Counted from the first letter of the stretch, positions 18,401 to 28,784 are shown. The stretch is DNA of 64,000 nt from Bradyrhizobium sp. CCBAU 53421 (GCF_015291625.1 NZ_CP030047.1:310001-374000); one strand, 5' to 3'. A program made the numbers and translations. Notes: a model not told the origin generated them from the letters alone.

Positions 18401-18910
18401 TCAGTTGGACCAGGCGAAAGCGACCTTGTCGAGCGACTTCGGCCCGAACCGCTCCGAGGAGCGCGCCACCATGCGGCCGCCCAGCGCGCGGTAAAACTCG
18501 GTCGCCGGCTCGTTGTCGGAGAGCGCCCAGATCACCATGGTCTTCAGGCCGCTCTGCAGCAGGTCGCGGCGGGCTGCGGCGAACAGGCGCCGGCCGAAGC
18601 CGAGTCCCTGGAATTCCGGGCGCAGATAGAGCTCGTAGATCTCGCCTTCGAAGTGCAGGCTGCGGGCGCGGTTGCGGCCGTAATTGGCGTAGCCCGCGAT
18701 CCGGTCGCCGAACACCAGCACGCTGACGCGGCTGCCCTTGCGGATGGCACTGTCCCACCACTGCGGGCCACGGCGGTTGATCAGCTTTTCGAGTTCGGCG
18801 CCGGGGATGATTCCCTGATACGCCGAGCGCCAGGCTTCGTCATGGGTAGACGCCACCGAGGCTGCGTCTGCAGCTTTGGCCGGCCGGACCTCGATTAGCG
18901 TTGTGCTCAT
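18401..18910 (-). CDS. GNAT family acetyltransferase
   Basis: 169 residues. N-terminal strand/helix IEVRPAKAADAASVASTHDEAWR, central acetyl-CoA loop IYELYLRPEFQGLGFGRRLF (the Q-x-x-G-x-G/A motif as QGLGFG), and C-terminal NEPATEFYRALGGRMV. N-acetyltransferase of unknown substrate. The start is uncertain: no clear ribosome site precedes the ATG at 18910, and another ATG lies 12 codons upstream. Confidence 0.85.
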   Translation of the reverse strand: MSTTLIEVRPAKAADAASVASTHDEAWRSAYQGIIPGAELEKLINRRGPQWWDSAIRKGSRVSVLVFGDRIAGYANYGRNRARSLHFEGEIYELYLRPEFQGLGFGRRLFAAARRDLLQSGLKTMVIWALSDNEPATEFYRALGGRMVARSSERFGPKSLDKVAFAWSN

Positions 18911-19273
18911 GGTTGTAATCAAAGCAAGTCGGAGGGCCGCCTTCAAGGTCCATCGTTAATTATCGGTTAACCTGTGGGCTTTTTGCATCAGTGTCATGAA
19001 AACTTGTACCGAAAGAGGACACTGGCCAGGCTCGCGCGACCAATCACCGATCCCGGCCTGTGCAAAGCTGGATCGCGAGCGCTCTATGACAATGCCGCCG
19101 TTCAGGAAAAGACGATCCGGAGCTGATTCGCCGCGGCAATTTTGCCAGCGAATCCAGTCGCGATGCGGGCCCGTGGCGTCCACGCCGCCGCAGTGGATTT
19201 CCGCGCGCGCCCGGCCTATGGCTGCGGCGGTATTTCTGCGCGCCGAAATCGGCCCGACCGCGAGCGGACTGCG
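18911..19273. other. Intergenic region, no gene seen
   Basis: 363 bases between divergent genes. Short open frames exist on the plus strand, but their products are Arg/Pro-rich and have no protein character. ATCGTTAATTATCGGTTAAC at 18951-18970 is AT-rich and could hold a promoter. Confidence 0.35.
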
Positions 19274-19741
19274 ATGACGCTCTACTTCCTGATCAAATAT
19301 CTGCATGTGCTCGGCGCCATCGTGATCCTCGGCACCGGGACCGGGATCGCCTTCTTCATGCTGGCGGCGCATCGCACGCGCGATGCGGCTTTCATCGCGC
19401 GCACGGCGGCGACCGTCGTCATCGCGGACATGATCTTCACGCTGAGCGCCGTGCTGCTGCAGCCGGTGAGCGGCGGATTGCTGATGATGCTCTCGGCAAC
19501 AGGCTTCACCGAGCGCTGGCTGTTGGTGTCGCTGGCGCTCTACGCGCTGGCCGGCGTGTTCTGGGTTCCCGTCATCTTCATGCAGATGGAGATGCGCGAT
19601 CTCGCGCAGGCGGCCGCCGACAAGGGTCTTCCGCTGCCGCCGCGCTACGATGCGCTGTTTCGCCGCTGGTGCCTGTTCGGGATTCCCGGCTTCGGATCGG
19701 TGATGATCATCCTGTGGCTGATGATCGCGAAACCGTTTTAG
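19274..19741 (+). CDS. DUF2269 family membrane protein
   Basis: 155 residues, four membrane helices. The first helix FLIKYLHVLGAIVILGTGTG with its His, followed by AAHRTRDAA, is typical of DUF2269. Last helix: SVMIILWLMIAKPF. Inner membrane, unknown function. The frame is open upstream but the ATG at 19274 is where membrane-protein character starts. The SDR-DoxX gene follows after a repeat, possibly a functional pair because both are small-molecule or redox-linked membrane proteins (inference). Confidence 0.8.
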   Translation: MTLYFLIKYLHVLGAIVILGTGTGIAFFMLAAHRTRDAAFIARTAATVVIADMIFTLSAVLLQPVSGGLLMMLSATGFTERWLLVSLALYALAGVFWVPVIFMQMEMRDLAQAAADKGLPLPPRYDALFRRWCLFGIPGFGSVMIILWLMIAKPF

Positions 19742-19749
19742 TTCAGTGT

Positions 19750-19824
19750 CGTCATTCCGGGGCGCGAAGCGAACCCGGAATCTCGAGATTCCGGGTTCGA
19801 TGCTTCGCATCGCCCCGGAATGAC
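19750..19824. repeat. Palindromic repeat, family C, long copy
   Basis: GTCATTCCGGGGCGCGAAGC ... GATGCTTCGCATCGCCCCGG and AATGAC, with a central AATCTCGAGATT palindrome. Its right half matches 5639-5669. Confidence 0.85.
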
Positions 19825-19839
19825 GATACTGGATAGTTT

Positions 19840-21165
19840 ATGAGTGACGCATCACACAATATCCTCGTGCTCGGCGCGTCGGGATTGATTGGACGGTACC
19901 TCACCGACGATCTGCGGGCGCGCGGCTTTCATGTGATTGGGGTCGCGCGACATTTCACGCCTGCACAAAAGATGAGCGCGGCCGACCTCGAGCTTCCCGT
20001 GATGTCGATGGACGCCGCGGCGCTGGCGCAGCTTATCCGCACCCACGAGGTCGACGTCGTCGTCAATTGCCTCGGCGTGCTGCAGGATGGTCCGGGCAGC
20101 GACACAAGCGCGGTGCATCGCGACTTCGTCGCGCGATTGTTGCAGGCGATCAGCGACAGCCATCGCGCCATCCGTCTCGTCCACATCTCGATTCCCGGCG
20201 CGGCCAGTGAGGATCGCACCGCCTTCAGCACCACCAAGCGCGAGGCGGAACGGCTGATCGCGGCGTCAGGGATCGCGCACGCGATCCTGCGCCCGGGCTT
20301 TGTCATCGCGCCTTCGGCCTATGGCGGCAGTGCCATGCTGCGGGCACTGGCGGCGCTGCCGGTCGATTTGCCGGCCGACGACGCCGCGACGCCGCTCCAG
20401 CCGGTCGCAGTCGAGGATATCGCCGCCACCATCGCCTGGCTTGCGGCGCGCGATACCGCCGACGAAGCGGTGCGATCGGTGACATGGGATCTGATGCAGA
20501 AGCAGCCGATCTCGCTCGGCGGCGTCATTGCCCAGTTCCGCTGGTCGTTCGGCACGGCAAAGCATTTCCGCATTCCGACGCCGTCGTTCCTGATCGATCT
20601 CGGCGCCCGCCTCGGCGATCTCACAAGCCGCCTCGGGTGGATGCCGCCGCTGCGCTCCAACGCAATCGCCGAGCTGCGCCGCGGCGTCACCGGCGATCCC
20701 ACGGCCTGGATGACTGCGACCGGCATCGTGCCGAAGACGATCTCACAAGCCATCGGCGGGCGGCCCGCGACCGTCCAGGACAAATGGTTTGCGCGGCTGT
20801 TCCTGATCAAGGCGCTGATCTTCGCAAGCCTGGTGCTGTTCTGGGTCGCGTCGGGCTTCATCGCGCTGGTCATCTCCTATGACGCCGCCGCCGGCATGTT
20901 GAGCGCGCACCATTTCCCGCCTGCATTGGTCGGGCCGGTGACGGTGCTGACAAGCCTGATGGACATGAGCATCGGCGTGCTGATCGCGATCCGCCGCACC
21001 GCGGCGTTCGGTCTTGTTGCAGGCATCATTGCCTCGCTCGGCTACATGGTGGGGTCGGCGATCCTGACGCCCGATCTCTGGATCGAGCCGCTCGGCGCGC
21101 TGGTGAAGACCGGGCCCGCGATCGTGCTGATGCTGGTCGCATTGCTGACATTGGATAACCGGTAG
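19840..21165 (+). CDS. SDR-type NAD(P)-binding protein fused to DoxX-like membrane domain
   Basis: 441 residues. Residues 1-~300 form an atypical SDR/NmrA-like domain: ILVLGASGLIGRYL for the nucleotide, VVNCLGVLQDGPGS, STTKREAERLI and LRPGFVIAP. Residues ~315-441 form four helices of the DoxX-like type (FLIKALIFASLVLFWVASG, SLMDMSIGVLIAIRRTAAF). The fusion puts a dinucleotide-binding domain on the cytosolic side of an inner-membrane domain. Its TAG stop is the start of a half copy of repeat family A. The DCC protein gene follows after 59 bases, probably in the same transcript. Confidence 0.85.
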   Translation: MSDASHNILVLGASGLIGRYLTDDLRARGFHVIGVARHFTPAQKMSAADLELPVMSMDAAALAQLIRTHEVDVVVNCLGVLQDGPGSDTSAVHRDFVARLLQAISDSHRAIRLVHISIPGAASEDRTAFSTTKREAERLIAASGIAHAILRPGFVIAPSAYGGSAMLRALAALPVDLPADDAATPLQPVAVEDIAATIAWLAARDTADEAVRSVTWDLMQKQPISLGGVIAQFRWSFGTAKHFRIPTPSFLIDLGARLGDLTSRLGWMPPLRSNAIAELRRGVTGDPTAWMTATGIVPKTISQAIGGRPATVQDKWFARLFLIKALIFASLVLFWVASGFIALVISYDAAAGMLSAHHFPPALVGPVTVLTSLMDMSIGVLIAIRRTAAFGLVAGIIASLGYMVGSAILTPDLWIEPLGALVKTGPAIVLMLVALLTLDNR

Positions 21166-21210
21166 CGTTTTCGAGCGAAGTGGGAACCGGTTCGCGTGAA
21201 GAAAACGCGT
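21163..21210. repeat. Palindromic repeat, family A, half copy
   Basis: TAGCGTTTTCGAGCGAAGTG ... GGTTCGCGTGAAGAAAACGC. Matches one half of 1427-1532 and 26998-27102. Contains the stop codon of the SDR-DoxX gene and forms the leader of the DCC gene. Confidence 0.8.
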
Positions 21211-21224
21211 CGAAGGAAATCAAG

Positions 21225-21632
21225 ATGACCGCGTGGCCCGACGACGACGTGATCCTCTACGACGGCGTCTGCATCTTCTGCTCACGCTGGGTCCGCTTCG
21301 TCGTCGCACGCGACGCCGAGAGGCGCTTCCGCTTCACGCCGATCCAGTCCGACTACGGCACGCGGCTGGCAAAGACTTTTGGCATCGACCCTGATGACCC
21401 CGACACCAACGCCGTGGTCCATGACGGCATCGCCTGGATGAAGTCGGATGCGGCGCTGACGGTGCTGAGCCATCTCCCCGGCTGGCGCTGGACCCGCGCG
21501 CTGTTCGTCGTGCCCAAGCCGCTGCGCGATGCGGTCTACAGCCTCATCGCCCGCAACCGCTACAAGATCTTCGGGAAGTACGAGACGTGCTTCGTGCCGG
21601 ATGCAGATAAGCGGGCGAGGGTGCTGGAGTAG
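21225..21632 (+). CDS. DCC family thiol-disulfide oxidoreductase-like (DUF393)
   Basis: 135 residues. The family signature D-G-x-C-x-x-C is seen in ILYDGVCIFCSRWVRFV near residue 12. RFRFTPIQSDYG and the late RNRYKIFGKYETCFVP are also conserved. Probably a thioredoxin-fold redox protein; no substrate is known. The ATG at 21225 with AAGGAAA upstream is preferred over the in-frame ATG at 21180, which lies inside the repeat. Confidence 0.9.
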   Translation: MTAWPDDDVILYDGVCIFCSRWVRFVVARDAERRFRFTPIQSDYGTRLAKTFGIDPDDPDTNAVVHDGIAWMKSDAALTVLSHLPGWRWTRALFVVPKPLRDAVYSLIARNRYKIFGKYETCFVPDADKRARVLE

Positions 21633-21677
21633 GTTGTCAACGGAACAAGTGGGCCTTACTCAGACTGCGCGCCGCCA

Positions 21678-22511
21678 TCAATGAAATGACGCCGCGAAGG
21701 AGAGCGGCTCAAGTCGAACAAGTTTCTCGATGGGAGGCTCTAGTTCGAACAATTTCGGCTTTCTGGAGAAGTCGTAAAGTCGACATATGCGAAATTCCCT
21801 TGGCCTCTCGTTTGAAAAGGAGAGTTCGTTCCTTGTCAGATAGAACGGGGTGGTTTGAAGGCCGTTGGTTGTCTTAACCTCGATCAGACGTTCTGAGCCG
21901 TTGTGATCGAACGAATGGATGTCGTACCCGGCTCCGTCTCCATCTTCTTGGGAGACCCATCTGACCTTCCGCGCAAGGTCAGTGCGGTCATGTGCAATCA
22001 GACGCTGCCGCTCAAAGGCAAAGATTAGTTCTTCGCCTGCCTTTCCTAAGGACCTGTTCCGGAAGTCGCGCTCGACGGGGTCAAACTTCCTGACCAAGCG
22101 CACCAGCTCCTTATCCCTATGAGCGACAGTCTGAAGGACTGGCGGCTGTTCGACAAATAGACTCGGCGCTTCGCCGAAGCTCTTAGCCGACGGCTCTGGA
22201 ATCAAATCTCCCGGATTGCGAGTCAAATAGCGCTCGATGCCTTCGATAATCGACTTTTGGAAATTTGGAAGCGGCTTGTAGCCAGAGATTGTCGGCAGCG
22301 CGAGCTCAATGAGAACCGCGGAAATGTTCTGGTGCTTGCGTTCGACCGATCCTTCGGTTCGCCCTATGCGCTCCACAAGAGAGCGGCGACGCGCAGATTT
22401 ATTGTAGTCGACACCATTCAGTTCCGCGCGGAGCATCGCGAAATAGTCGGCGATGATGAAGTCTACTTCATCATCGCTCCAATCCAATCCGAATCTATTC
22501 TCGTCGGCCAT
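21678..22511 (-). CDS. DUF3883 protein, predicted restriction-like nuclease
   Basis: 277 residues. N-terminal ~95: a helical domain with WSDDEVDFIIADYFAMLRAE, YNKSARRR and EGSVERKHQNISAVLIEL, a module also found in front of nuclease domains. C-terminal ~130: DUF3883, with LGKAGEELIFAFERQRL, GYDIHSFDHNG and RLIEVKTTNG. The D ... E-x-K pattern (D in GYDI, EVK) matches a PD-(D/E)xK core. Likely a DNA-interacting enzyme, possibly defence-related (inference). Base composition is clearly less GC-rich than its neighbours. A small gene lies 26 bases upstream on the same strand. Confidence 0.75.
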   Translation of the reverse strand: MADENRFGLDWSDDEVDFIIADYFAMLRAELNGVDYNKSARRRSLVERIGRTEGSVERKHQNISAVLIELALPTISGYKPLPNFQKSIIEGIERYLTRNPGDLIPEPSAKSFGEAPSLFVEQPPVLQTVAHRDKELVRLVRKFDPVERDFRNRSLGKAGEELIFAFERQRLIAHDRTDLARKVRWVSQEDGDGAGYDIHSFDHNGSERLIEVKTTNGLQTTPFYLTRNELSFSNERPREFRICRLYDFSRKPKLFELEPPIEKLVRLEPLSFAASFH

Positions 22512-22537
22512 GTGCGTTCAACAAGGAAACAATTATT

Positions 22538-22774
22538 TCATCCACACAAGTGGCCAAACATTTGCCTCGGGTCGAGATCGTATTTGTTTCCAAACCACGA
22601 CACAAAATCAAACGGAGCTTCCTTCTCTTCCCAATGGGACTTGAGAAGCTCGCGGTCGATACCTGCGTCATCAATGCTGATCGCGTAAATATACTTGAGC
22701 CGTCGATTGACGGCCATGCTCCACTCGGAGAAAGTCATGTCTGTCCACGCCCAGCCACCTTCAAGACTGTTCAT
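22538..22774 (-). CDS. Small hypothetical protein paired with the DUF3883 gene
   Basis: 78 residues, acidic, rich in Trp, Asp and aromatic residues (GGWAWTDMTFSEWSMAVNRR, then YAISIDDAGIDRELLKSHW, then FVSWFGNKYDLDP). It has the composition of a real soluble protein, not of a shadow frame. No family recognised. It shares the lower GC and the strand of the DUF3883 gene 26 bases downstream, so the two probably form one unit. Confidence 0.6.
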   Translation of the reverse strand: MNSLEGGWAWTDMTFSEWSMAVNRRLKYIYAISIDDAGIDRELLKSHWEEKEAPFDFVSWFGNKYDLDPRQMFGHLCG

Positions 22775-22846
22775 TTTGAGGCCTTAGTCTATCGCGAGTA
22801 CGGCATCTATTGCGACAGAGTAGATCAGCTTAAGCGATACATCCAG

Positions 22847-24100
22847 CTACTGAGAGCTAGGAGCGACGGCCGCCAACACTTCCTTCGCCGCCCGCTCCCC
22901 GCTGTCCCTCGCGCCATGCGCCGTCGAGAAGAAATGCGGCGACGTCGCTTCGCCTGCGAAGAACAGCCGGCCGTCAACCGGTGCGGCCAGCACGGCGCGC
23001 TTGTCGGCGTGGCCGGGCAGCGCGTGCGAGTAGGAGCCGCGGGCGAACGGGTCGTGGGCCCAACGGGATTCGCTGAGCGGCTTCAGCTTGCGGCGGAAAT
23101 CATTGCCGAGGAAGGAGACGATCTCGTCGATGCTGTGCGCGGCGATGGCACCGTCGCCGGCGTCTTCGAGCTGTCGCGCGAAGCGGCCGCCGAAGAAGCC
23201 TTCGATGCAGGGCTGGCCGAACGGGCGGATGTGATAGGTGCCCATCTCGGTGCGCATGGTGGCGCCGCGCAGATTGCCTTCCCTAGGCAGCGCCTCGGGC
23301 TCGGCGAGCGCCAGCGTCACCTTGTCGGCGAGGCCGAGCGGGAGATTGCGCGCGGCGTCGAGCTTGTCCGGCAGCGCAGGCGAGAAGCGGATCGCTTCTT
23401 CGGCGATCAGATTGGTCGGCACGGTGACGATCACCTTGTCCGCCTCCAGCACGCCGCGCGAGGTCTCGATGCGGATACGCTTGCCGGAATGATCGATCAG
23501 CCTGACCTCGCAGTTCAGCGCGACCGGCACCTGCTCGCCATAGGCGGCGACCAGCGCGCCATAGCCGCGCCGCACTCGCCAATTGACGTTGCTGTCCTCA
23601 TAGGCGTCGAAGTCGAGGATCGAGACTTGATCGAGCTCGCAGCCGTTCACATAGGTCGAGATCGCATCGATCATCGGGTTCCAGCGGTTACCGGGCTCGA
23701 GATAGCGATCGGCTGAACCATCCTTGCCGCCGCGCGCGGCCTGCTCGAGGCGATCATAGAACTCGTCGAGCGCAAGCATGAACGCATCGCGGTCGGTCTG
23801 CGGGAATGCCTTGCCATAGGCGCGTTCGCGCCAGGGCGGCAGGTCCTTGTTGAGCTCGAAATCGAGTTGCTTGGCGATGCCGACGAAGCTGTTCTGGTCG
23901 GCCGAATGCAGCCAGCCGCAGCCGACGTCGAACACCACGTCAGGCGCGGCCTGGATCGTATGGGCGCGGCCGCCGAGACGGTCGCGGGCTTCCAGGACGA
24001 TGGCGGAGAGGCCGCTGCCCTTCAGCGCATGCGCGGCGCCGAGGCCTGCGGCACCGGCGCCGATGATGGCGACATCGATCGTAGAGGGAAGGGAAGTCAT
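22847..24100 (-). CDS. FAD-dependent amine oxidase
   Basis: 417 residues from an ATG with GGAGG upstream (the frame is open 63 codons further, through a repeat). FAD motif VAIIGAGAAGLGAAHAL at the N-terminus, then LEARDRLGGRAHT, a flavin-near GCGWLHS segment and the C-terminal FAGEATSPHFFSTAHGARDSG. A flavin monoamine/polyamine oxidase of the cytosolic bacterial type with no export signal. Substrate unknown. Confidence 0.85.
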   Translation of the reverse strand: MTSLPSTIDVAIIGAGAAGLGAAHALKGSGLSAIVLEARDRLGGRAHTIQAAPDVVFDVGCGWLHSADQNSFVGIAKQLDFELNKDLPPWRERAYGKAFPQTDRDAFMLALDEFYDRLEQAARGGKDGSADRYLEPGNRWNPMIDAISTYVNGCELDQVSILDFDAYEDSNVNWRVRRGYGALVAAYGEQVPVALNCEVRLIDHSGKRIRIETSRGVLEADKVIVTVPTNLIAEEAIRFSPALPDKLDAARNLPLGLADKVTLALAEPEALPREGNLRGATMRTEMGTYHIRPFGQPCIEGFFGGRFARQLEDAGDGAIAAHSIDEIVSFLGNDFRRKLKPLSESRWAHDPFARGSYSHALPGHADKRAVLAAPVDGRLFFAGEATSPHFFSTAHGARDSGERAAKEVLAAVAPSSQ

Positions 24101-24154
24101 GCCTCCGGCTCTAGCACGTTCGCCGCCGGGCCTGAAGCCGCCGCATGCATGACT

Positions 24155-24292
24155 GTCATCACCCGCGCATGCGGGTGATCCAGTATTCCAGAGACAGTGG
24201 TGATTGAGCCGAGAGGCCGCAGCGTACTGGGTGCCCCGGAACTGTTTAGTCATCGGGCGGCGCTTCGCGCCGACCCGGTGCCGGGGCACGAC
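24155..24292. repeat. Composite intergenic repeat with three hairpins
   Basis: Palindrome ATCACCCGCGCATGCGGGTG, a middle part CCAGTATTCCAGAGACAG, and a long inverted repeat GTGCCCCGG ... CCGGGGCAC enclosing GGGCGGCGCTTCGCGCC. It lies past the typA stop and may end typA transcription. No second copy in this window. Confidence 0.7.
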
Positions 24293-24312
24293 AGTTCGGC
24301 TTACGTCACCGC

Positions 24313-26139
<1,827 letters not shown>

Positions 26140-26274
26140 GGCTCTTCTTCTGGTCGTGCAATGGTCAGATGCGCGATCTCGCCGGACCAATTTGGCCGGC
26201 CGCTCGCTCGCGTGGCCCAATCGGGGCCCGGATCACGCTCATACCCAAGAAATTTGACGGGGACGCATCACCCC

Positions 26275-26303
26275 AAAAAGGAAGCCCGGTCAGAGGACCG
26301 GGC
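26275..26303 (-). terminator. Rho-independent terminator of the Lgt-like/radical SAM unit
   Basis: An 8-bp stem GCCCGGTC/GACCGGGC with a 4-base loop, followed on the minus strand by TTCCTTTTTGG. It is 130 bases past the last small membrane-protein gene of the unit. Confidence 0.75.
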
Positions 26304-26432
26304 ACCTTGCGCGTTGCGGCGCAATATAGTCAGAAAACGCCAAAAAACAATGATTTATTGGTGGTTTGGTCGATCGAAATTAGGGCCGGAAGGGCCGGAA
26401 GGGCCGATTTTGGCAGGTTCCCGTGTCCGGCA

Positions 26433-26666
26433 TCATTTCCGGGAACGGGCCAAAACGATCAATACGACGCCGCCAAGCGCGATCAACATCACTACTGGCG
26501 TGAATGGGTCCGTGCCCGGTTCGACCGAGGTGACGATCACGATTGCACACAGCACGCCGGGCAGCAGCAGGATGACGCCCAGAAACAGCATGAACGAGGT
26601 CAGACAGCCGCTGCTTTGGCGCGGTTGCCAAGAACTGTTCGGCGGCGGTTGGTCCAGGCTGCTCAT
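26433..26666 (-). CDS. Small two-helix membrane protein, paralogue 1
   Basis: 77 residues. A Pro/Ser-rich N-terminus, then SGCLTSFMLFLGVILLLPGV as the first helix, a short extracytoplasmic loop (TSVEPGTDPFTP) and a second helix VVMLIALGGVVLIVLARSRK. The GC-x-T-x-x-M-x4-G-x-ILLLPG core is shared with the next two upstream genes, so this is one of three tandem paralogues. Last gene before the terminator. No known family recognised. Confidence 0.65.
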   Translation of the reverse strand: MSSLDQPPPNSSWQPRQSSGCLTSFMLFLGVILLLPGVLCAIVIVTSVEPGTDPFTPVVMLIALGGVVLIVLARSRK

Positions 26667-26687
26667 GATTCGTCGCGCCTCCTACGG

Positions 26688-26957
26688 CTACCGCCCCTTG
26701 ATCGCAGCCCGGATCAGCATGATGCCGGCGAACCCGACCAGAAGGCCGAGCAGGATCAGGAAGAGAATGGAGGGATCGGTTCTCGACTCGCTGAGGACGC
26801 CGAACCCGAACAGGAGGGCGCAGAGCCCGGGCAGCAGCAGGATCAGTCCGAACAGCACCATGAACGCGGTGGCGCAGCCGCCGCGTGGCGGCGGGAGCGG
26901 CGGAGGGGGCGCCTGCGCTGGTGCAGGCGGTACGGGAGGAGGATTGGTCTCGCTCAT
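26688..26957 (-). CDS. Small two-helix membrane protein, paralogue 2
   Basis: 89 residues. N-terminus MSETNPPPVPPAPAQAPP, a Pro-rich cytosolic tail, then GGCATAFMVLFGLILLLPGL and CALLFGFGVLS, a polar loop (SRTDPS) and a second helix ending in RAAIKGR. It shares MSET and the GCxTxxM...ILLLPGLCALL core with paralogue 3. The frame is open upstream into repeat family A, but the ATG at 26957 fits the paralogue alignment. Confidence 0.65.
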   Translation of the reverse strand: MSETNPPPVPPAPAQAPPPPLPPPRGGCATAFMVLFGLILLLPGLCALLFGFGVLSESRTDPSILFLILLGLLVGFAGIMLIRAAIKGR

Positions 26958-26997
26958 GGCTGTTGGTCCACCCGTGGGTTCATGATGCGAGCCGTCC

Positions 26998-27102
26998 CTA
27001 GAGCCTTTCCCGTTCCGATTGAATCGGAACGGGGCTCTAGATTCTTGTTTTGACGCGTTTTCTTCACGCGAACCGGTATCCACTTCGCTCGAAAACGCTC
27101 TA
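26998..27102. repeat. Palindromic repeat, family A, copy 2
   Basis: CTAGAGCCTTTCCCGTTCCG ... CGCTCGAAAACGCTCTA. Nearly identical in layout to 1427-1532. It sits between paralogues 2 and 3 of the small membrane proteins and provides the TAG stop of paralogue 3 (27102-27100). Confidence 0.85.
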
Positions 27103-27342
27103 GGAGCCAGGTCTGCGGATGGCCCACCAGATCAGCGCCACACCGAAGCACGCGACAAGCAGGCAGGCGGCGACGAACTGAAGATCATCGGACGCCATTT
27201 TGGCGACGCCGGCAAATACGAAGAGCAGCGCGCAGAGGCCGGGCAGCAGCAGAATGATGCCGGCGACGATCATCAGCGCGGTCACGCAGCCGTTGCGCTT
27301 CTCCGGAGGGCGCGGCGAAAGCGGTGCGCCGGTCTCGCTCAT
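27100..27342 (-). CDS. Small two-helix membrane protein, paralogue 3, coupled to radical SAM gene
   Basis: 80 residues: MSETGAPLSPRPPEK, then NGCVTALMIVAGIILLLPGL with CALLFVF, a polar loop (KMASDD) and a second helix LVACFGVALIWWAIRRPGS. The ATG overlaps the TGA of the radical SAM gene (ATGA, 27342-27339), and GAGGAGG lies upstream within that gene, so it is translationally coupled to it. The C-terminus and stop are shaped by repeat family A. Confidence 0.75.
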   Translation of the reverse strand: MSETGAPLSPRPPEKRNGCVTALMIVAGIILLLPGLCALLFVFAGVAKMASDDLQFVAACLLVACFGVALIWWAIRRPGS

Positions 27343-28784
27343 CGCGGCACCTCCTCGCCTTGCCGTGCCTCCCGGTAGGTCTGGCCAGCGAGCGCGGTGC
27401 GAATGCCGTCGATCTTTCCATCGCGGTAGAACAGATTGTAGGTGTCGAACGGGATGATCGCGCCGCTCTCGGTGACGAAGTGGATGCAGCTTCGCTTGAC
27501 GTTGCCGACGCAGAAATTGAAACGATCGAGAAACTGCACGATGGTGACGCGGAACACGTTCTCGTAGGTGAGGCCATCCGGCACCTCGAAGCTCGGCAGG
27601 CAGCACAGCAATTCGCAGACGCGCTCGGAGGTGTTCAGCGGCCCCGACGACAGAGAGAACAGATCGACGAACTTCTCCCGCAGCACCGGATATTTCTCCG
27701 GGCTGATCGTGTTGGGCATCACGGCGACGAGCTGCTCCTGCGGAAACAGCGAGGTCAGCGGCAGCACTTTCTCGCCGTTGCGCAGGCCGTAGCCGATCGA
27801 GATGCTCTCGGGGTTGCACGGCAGCGGGATCATGTCCTTGTCGCCGAACACCCCGGTCTCGACCACGCGATTGCGGATCTCCGACAGCATGATGCGGTCG
27901 GTGTCCTTGTTGAAATGCTCGTTGCGGCCGGCGTCCTGCACCGGCTGCAGCGTGACGCCGCGCACGCATTTCCAGGTCAGTGCGTGGCGGACGATATCGC
28001 CGATCTCGGCATCGTTGACGCCGCGCTTGATGGTGGCGACCAGCGTGGTCGAGACGCCCAGACGCTCGAGATTCTCCAGCGCCTGCTGGCGGATCCTGCG
28101 CAAGTCGGCGCCGCGCAGATTGACCAGCGCGTCGCGCCTGAGCGAATCGAATTGCAGGTAGACCTCTAGTCCGCGCTTGTTCTCGGCGAGTTTTGCGACG
28201 AAGTCCGGCTCCTGCGCGATCCGCAAGCCATTGGTGTTGATCATGACGTGGCGGATCGGCCGCGCCCGCACCGCGTCCAGAATGGCGAAGAAATCCGGAT
28301 GCAGGGTCGGCTCGCCGCCGGAGATCTGCACCAGATCGGGCTCGCCCTCGCTTGCGACCAGCGCATCCAGCATTTTCTCGATCTTGGCCAGCGGCGTGAA
28401 GCTGGTACGCGCCGGCGAGGAATCCGCAAAACACACCGGGCAGGTCAGGTTGCAGTGCTCGGTGATCTCGATCAGCGCCAGGCAGGAGTGCTGCTCGTGG
28501 TCCGGGCACAGCCCGCAATCATAGGGGCAGCCGAATTCGGTGTGGCGCTGGAAGGCGAGCGGCCGGTCGCCCGGCTTGATGAAATCCTTGCATAGCCGCC
28601 AATAGGCCGCATCGGTCGAGACCAGCGTCGACTGCACGCCGTGCTGCTTGCAGCGCTTCTCGTACCAGACCTCGTTGCCCGATATCTGGATCTTGGTCGG
28701 CACCAGGGTCAGGCAGGTCTCGCAAAGCGACTGGGTCTGGCCCCAGAAGATGTAGGGGCGGGACTTACGCAGTGGCGCGTTCAT
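27339..28784 (-). CDS. Radical SAM protein of the Tes/MJ0619 (tetraether synthase-like) family
   Basis: 481 residues. N-terminal metal site CETC (21-24) and C45/H48 (KRCKQHG), followed by STDAAYWRL. Then FGCPYDCGLCPDHEQHSC (Cys 86, 90, 93, 101), an extra cluster site. The radical SAM cluster CNLTCPVC is at 111-118 (Cys 111, 115, 118) and the SAM-binding stretch ISGGEPTLHPDF follows. The C-terminal ~80 residues are Cys-rich (CELLCC; FCVGNVKRSCIHF; IIPFDTYNLFYR). This order of motifs is that of the archaeal MJ0619/Tes proteins, which join lipid chains by C-C bonds. The bacterial substrate is unknown; a lipid is likely given the overlapping Lgt-like gene upstream. Confidence 0.85.
   Translation of the reverse strand: MNAPLRKSRPYIFWGQTQSLCETCLTLVPTKIQISGNEVWYEKRCKQHGVQSTLVSTDAAYWRLCKDFIKPGDRPLAFQRHTEFGCPYDCGLCPDHEQHSCLALIEITEHCNLTCPVCFADSSPARTSFTPLAKIEKMLDALVASEGEPDLVQISGGEPTLHPDFFAILDAVRARPIRHVMINTNGLRIAQEPDFVAKLAENKRGLEVYLQFDSLRRDALVNLRGADLRRIRQQALENLERLGVSTTLVATIKRGVNDAEIGDIVRHALTWKCVRGVTLQPVQDAGRNEHFNKDTDRIMLSEIRNRVVETGVFGDKDMIPLPCNPESISIGYGLRNGEKVLPLTSLFPQEQLVAVMPNTISPEKYPVLREKFVDLFSLSSGPLNTSERVCELLCCLPSFEVPDGLTYENVFRVTIVQFLDRFNFCVGNVKRSCIHFVTESGAIIPFDTYNLFYRDGKIDGIRTALAGQTYREARQGEEVPR

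Noticed and set aside
18996..19277. 93-residue open frame between the GNAT and DUF2269 genes
   Set aside because: Arg/Pro-rich, no ribosome site, overlaps the DUF2269 start; looks like chance.
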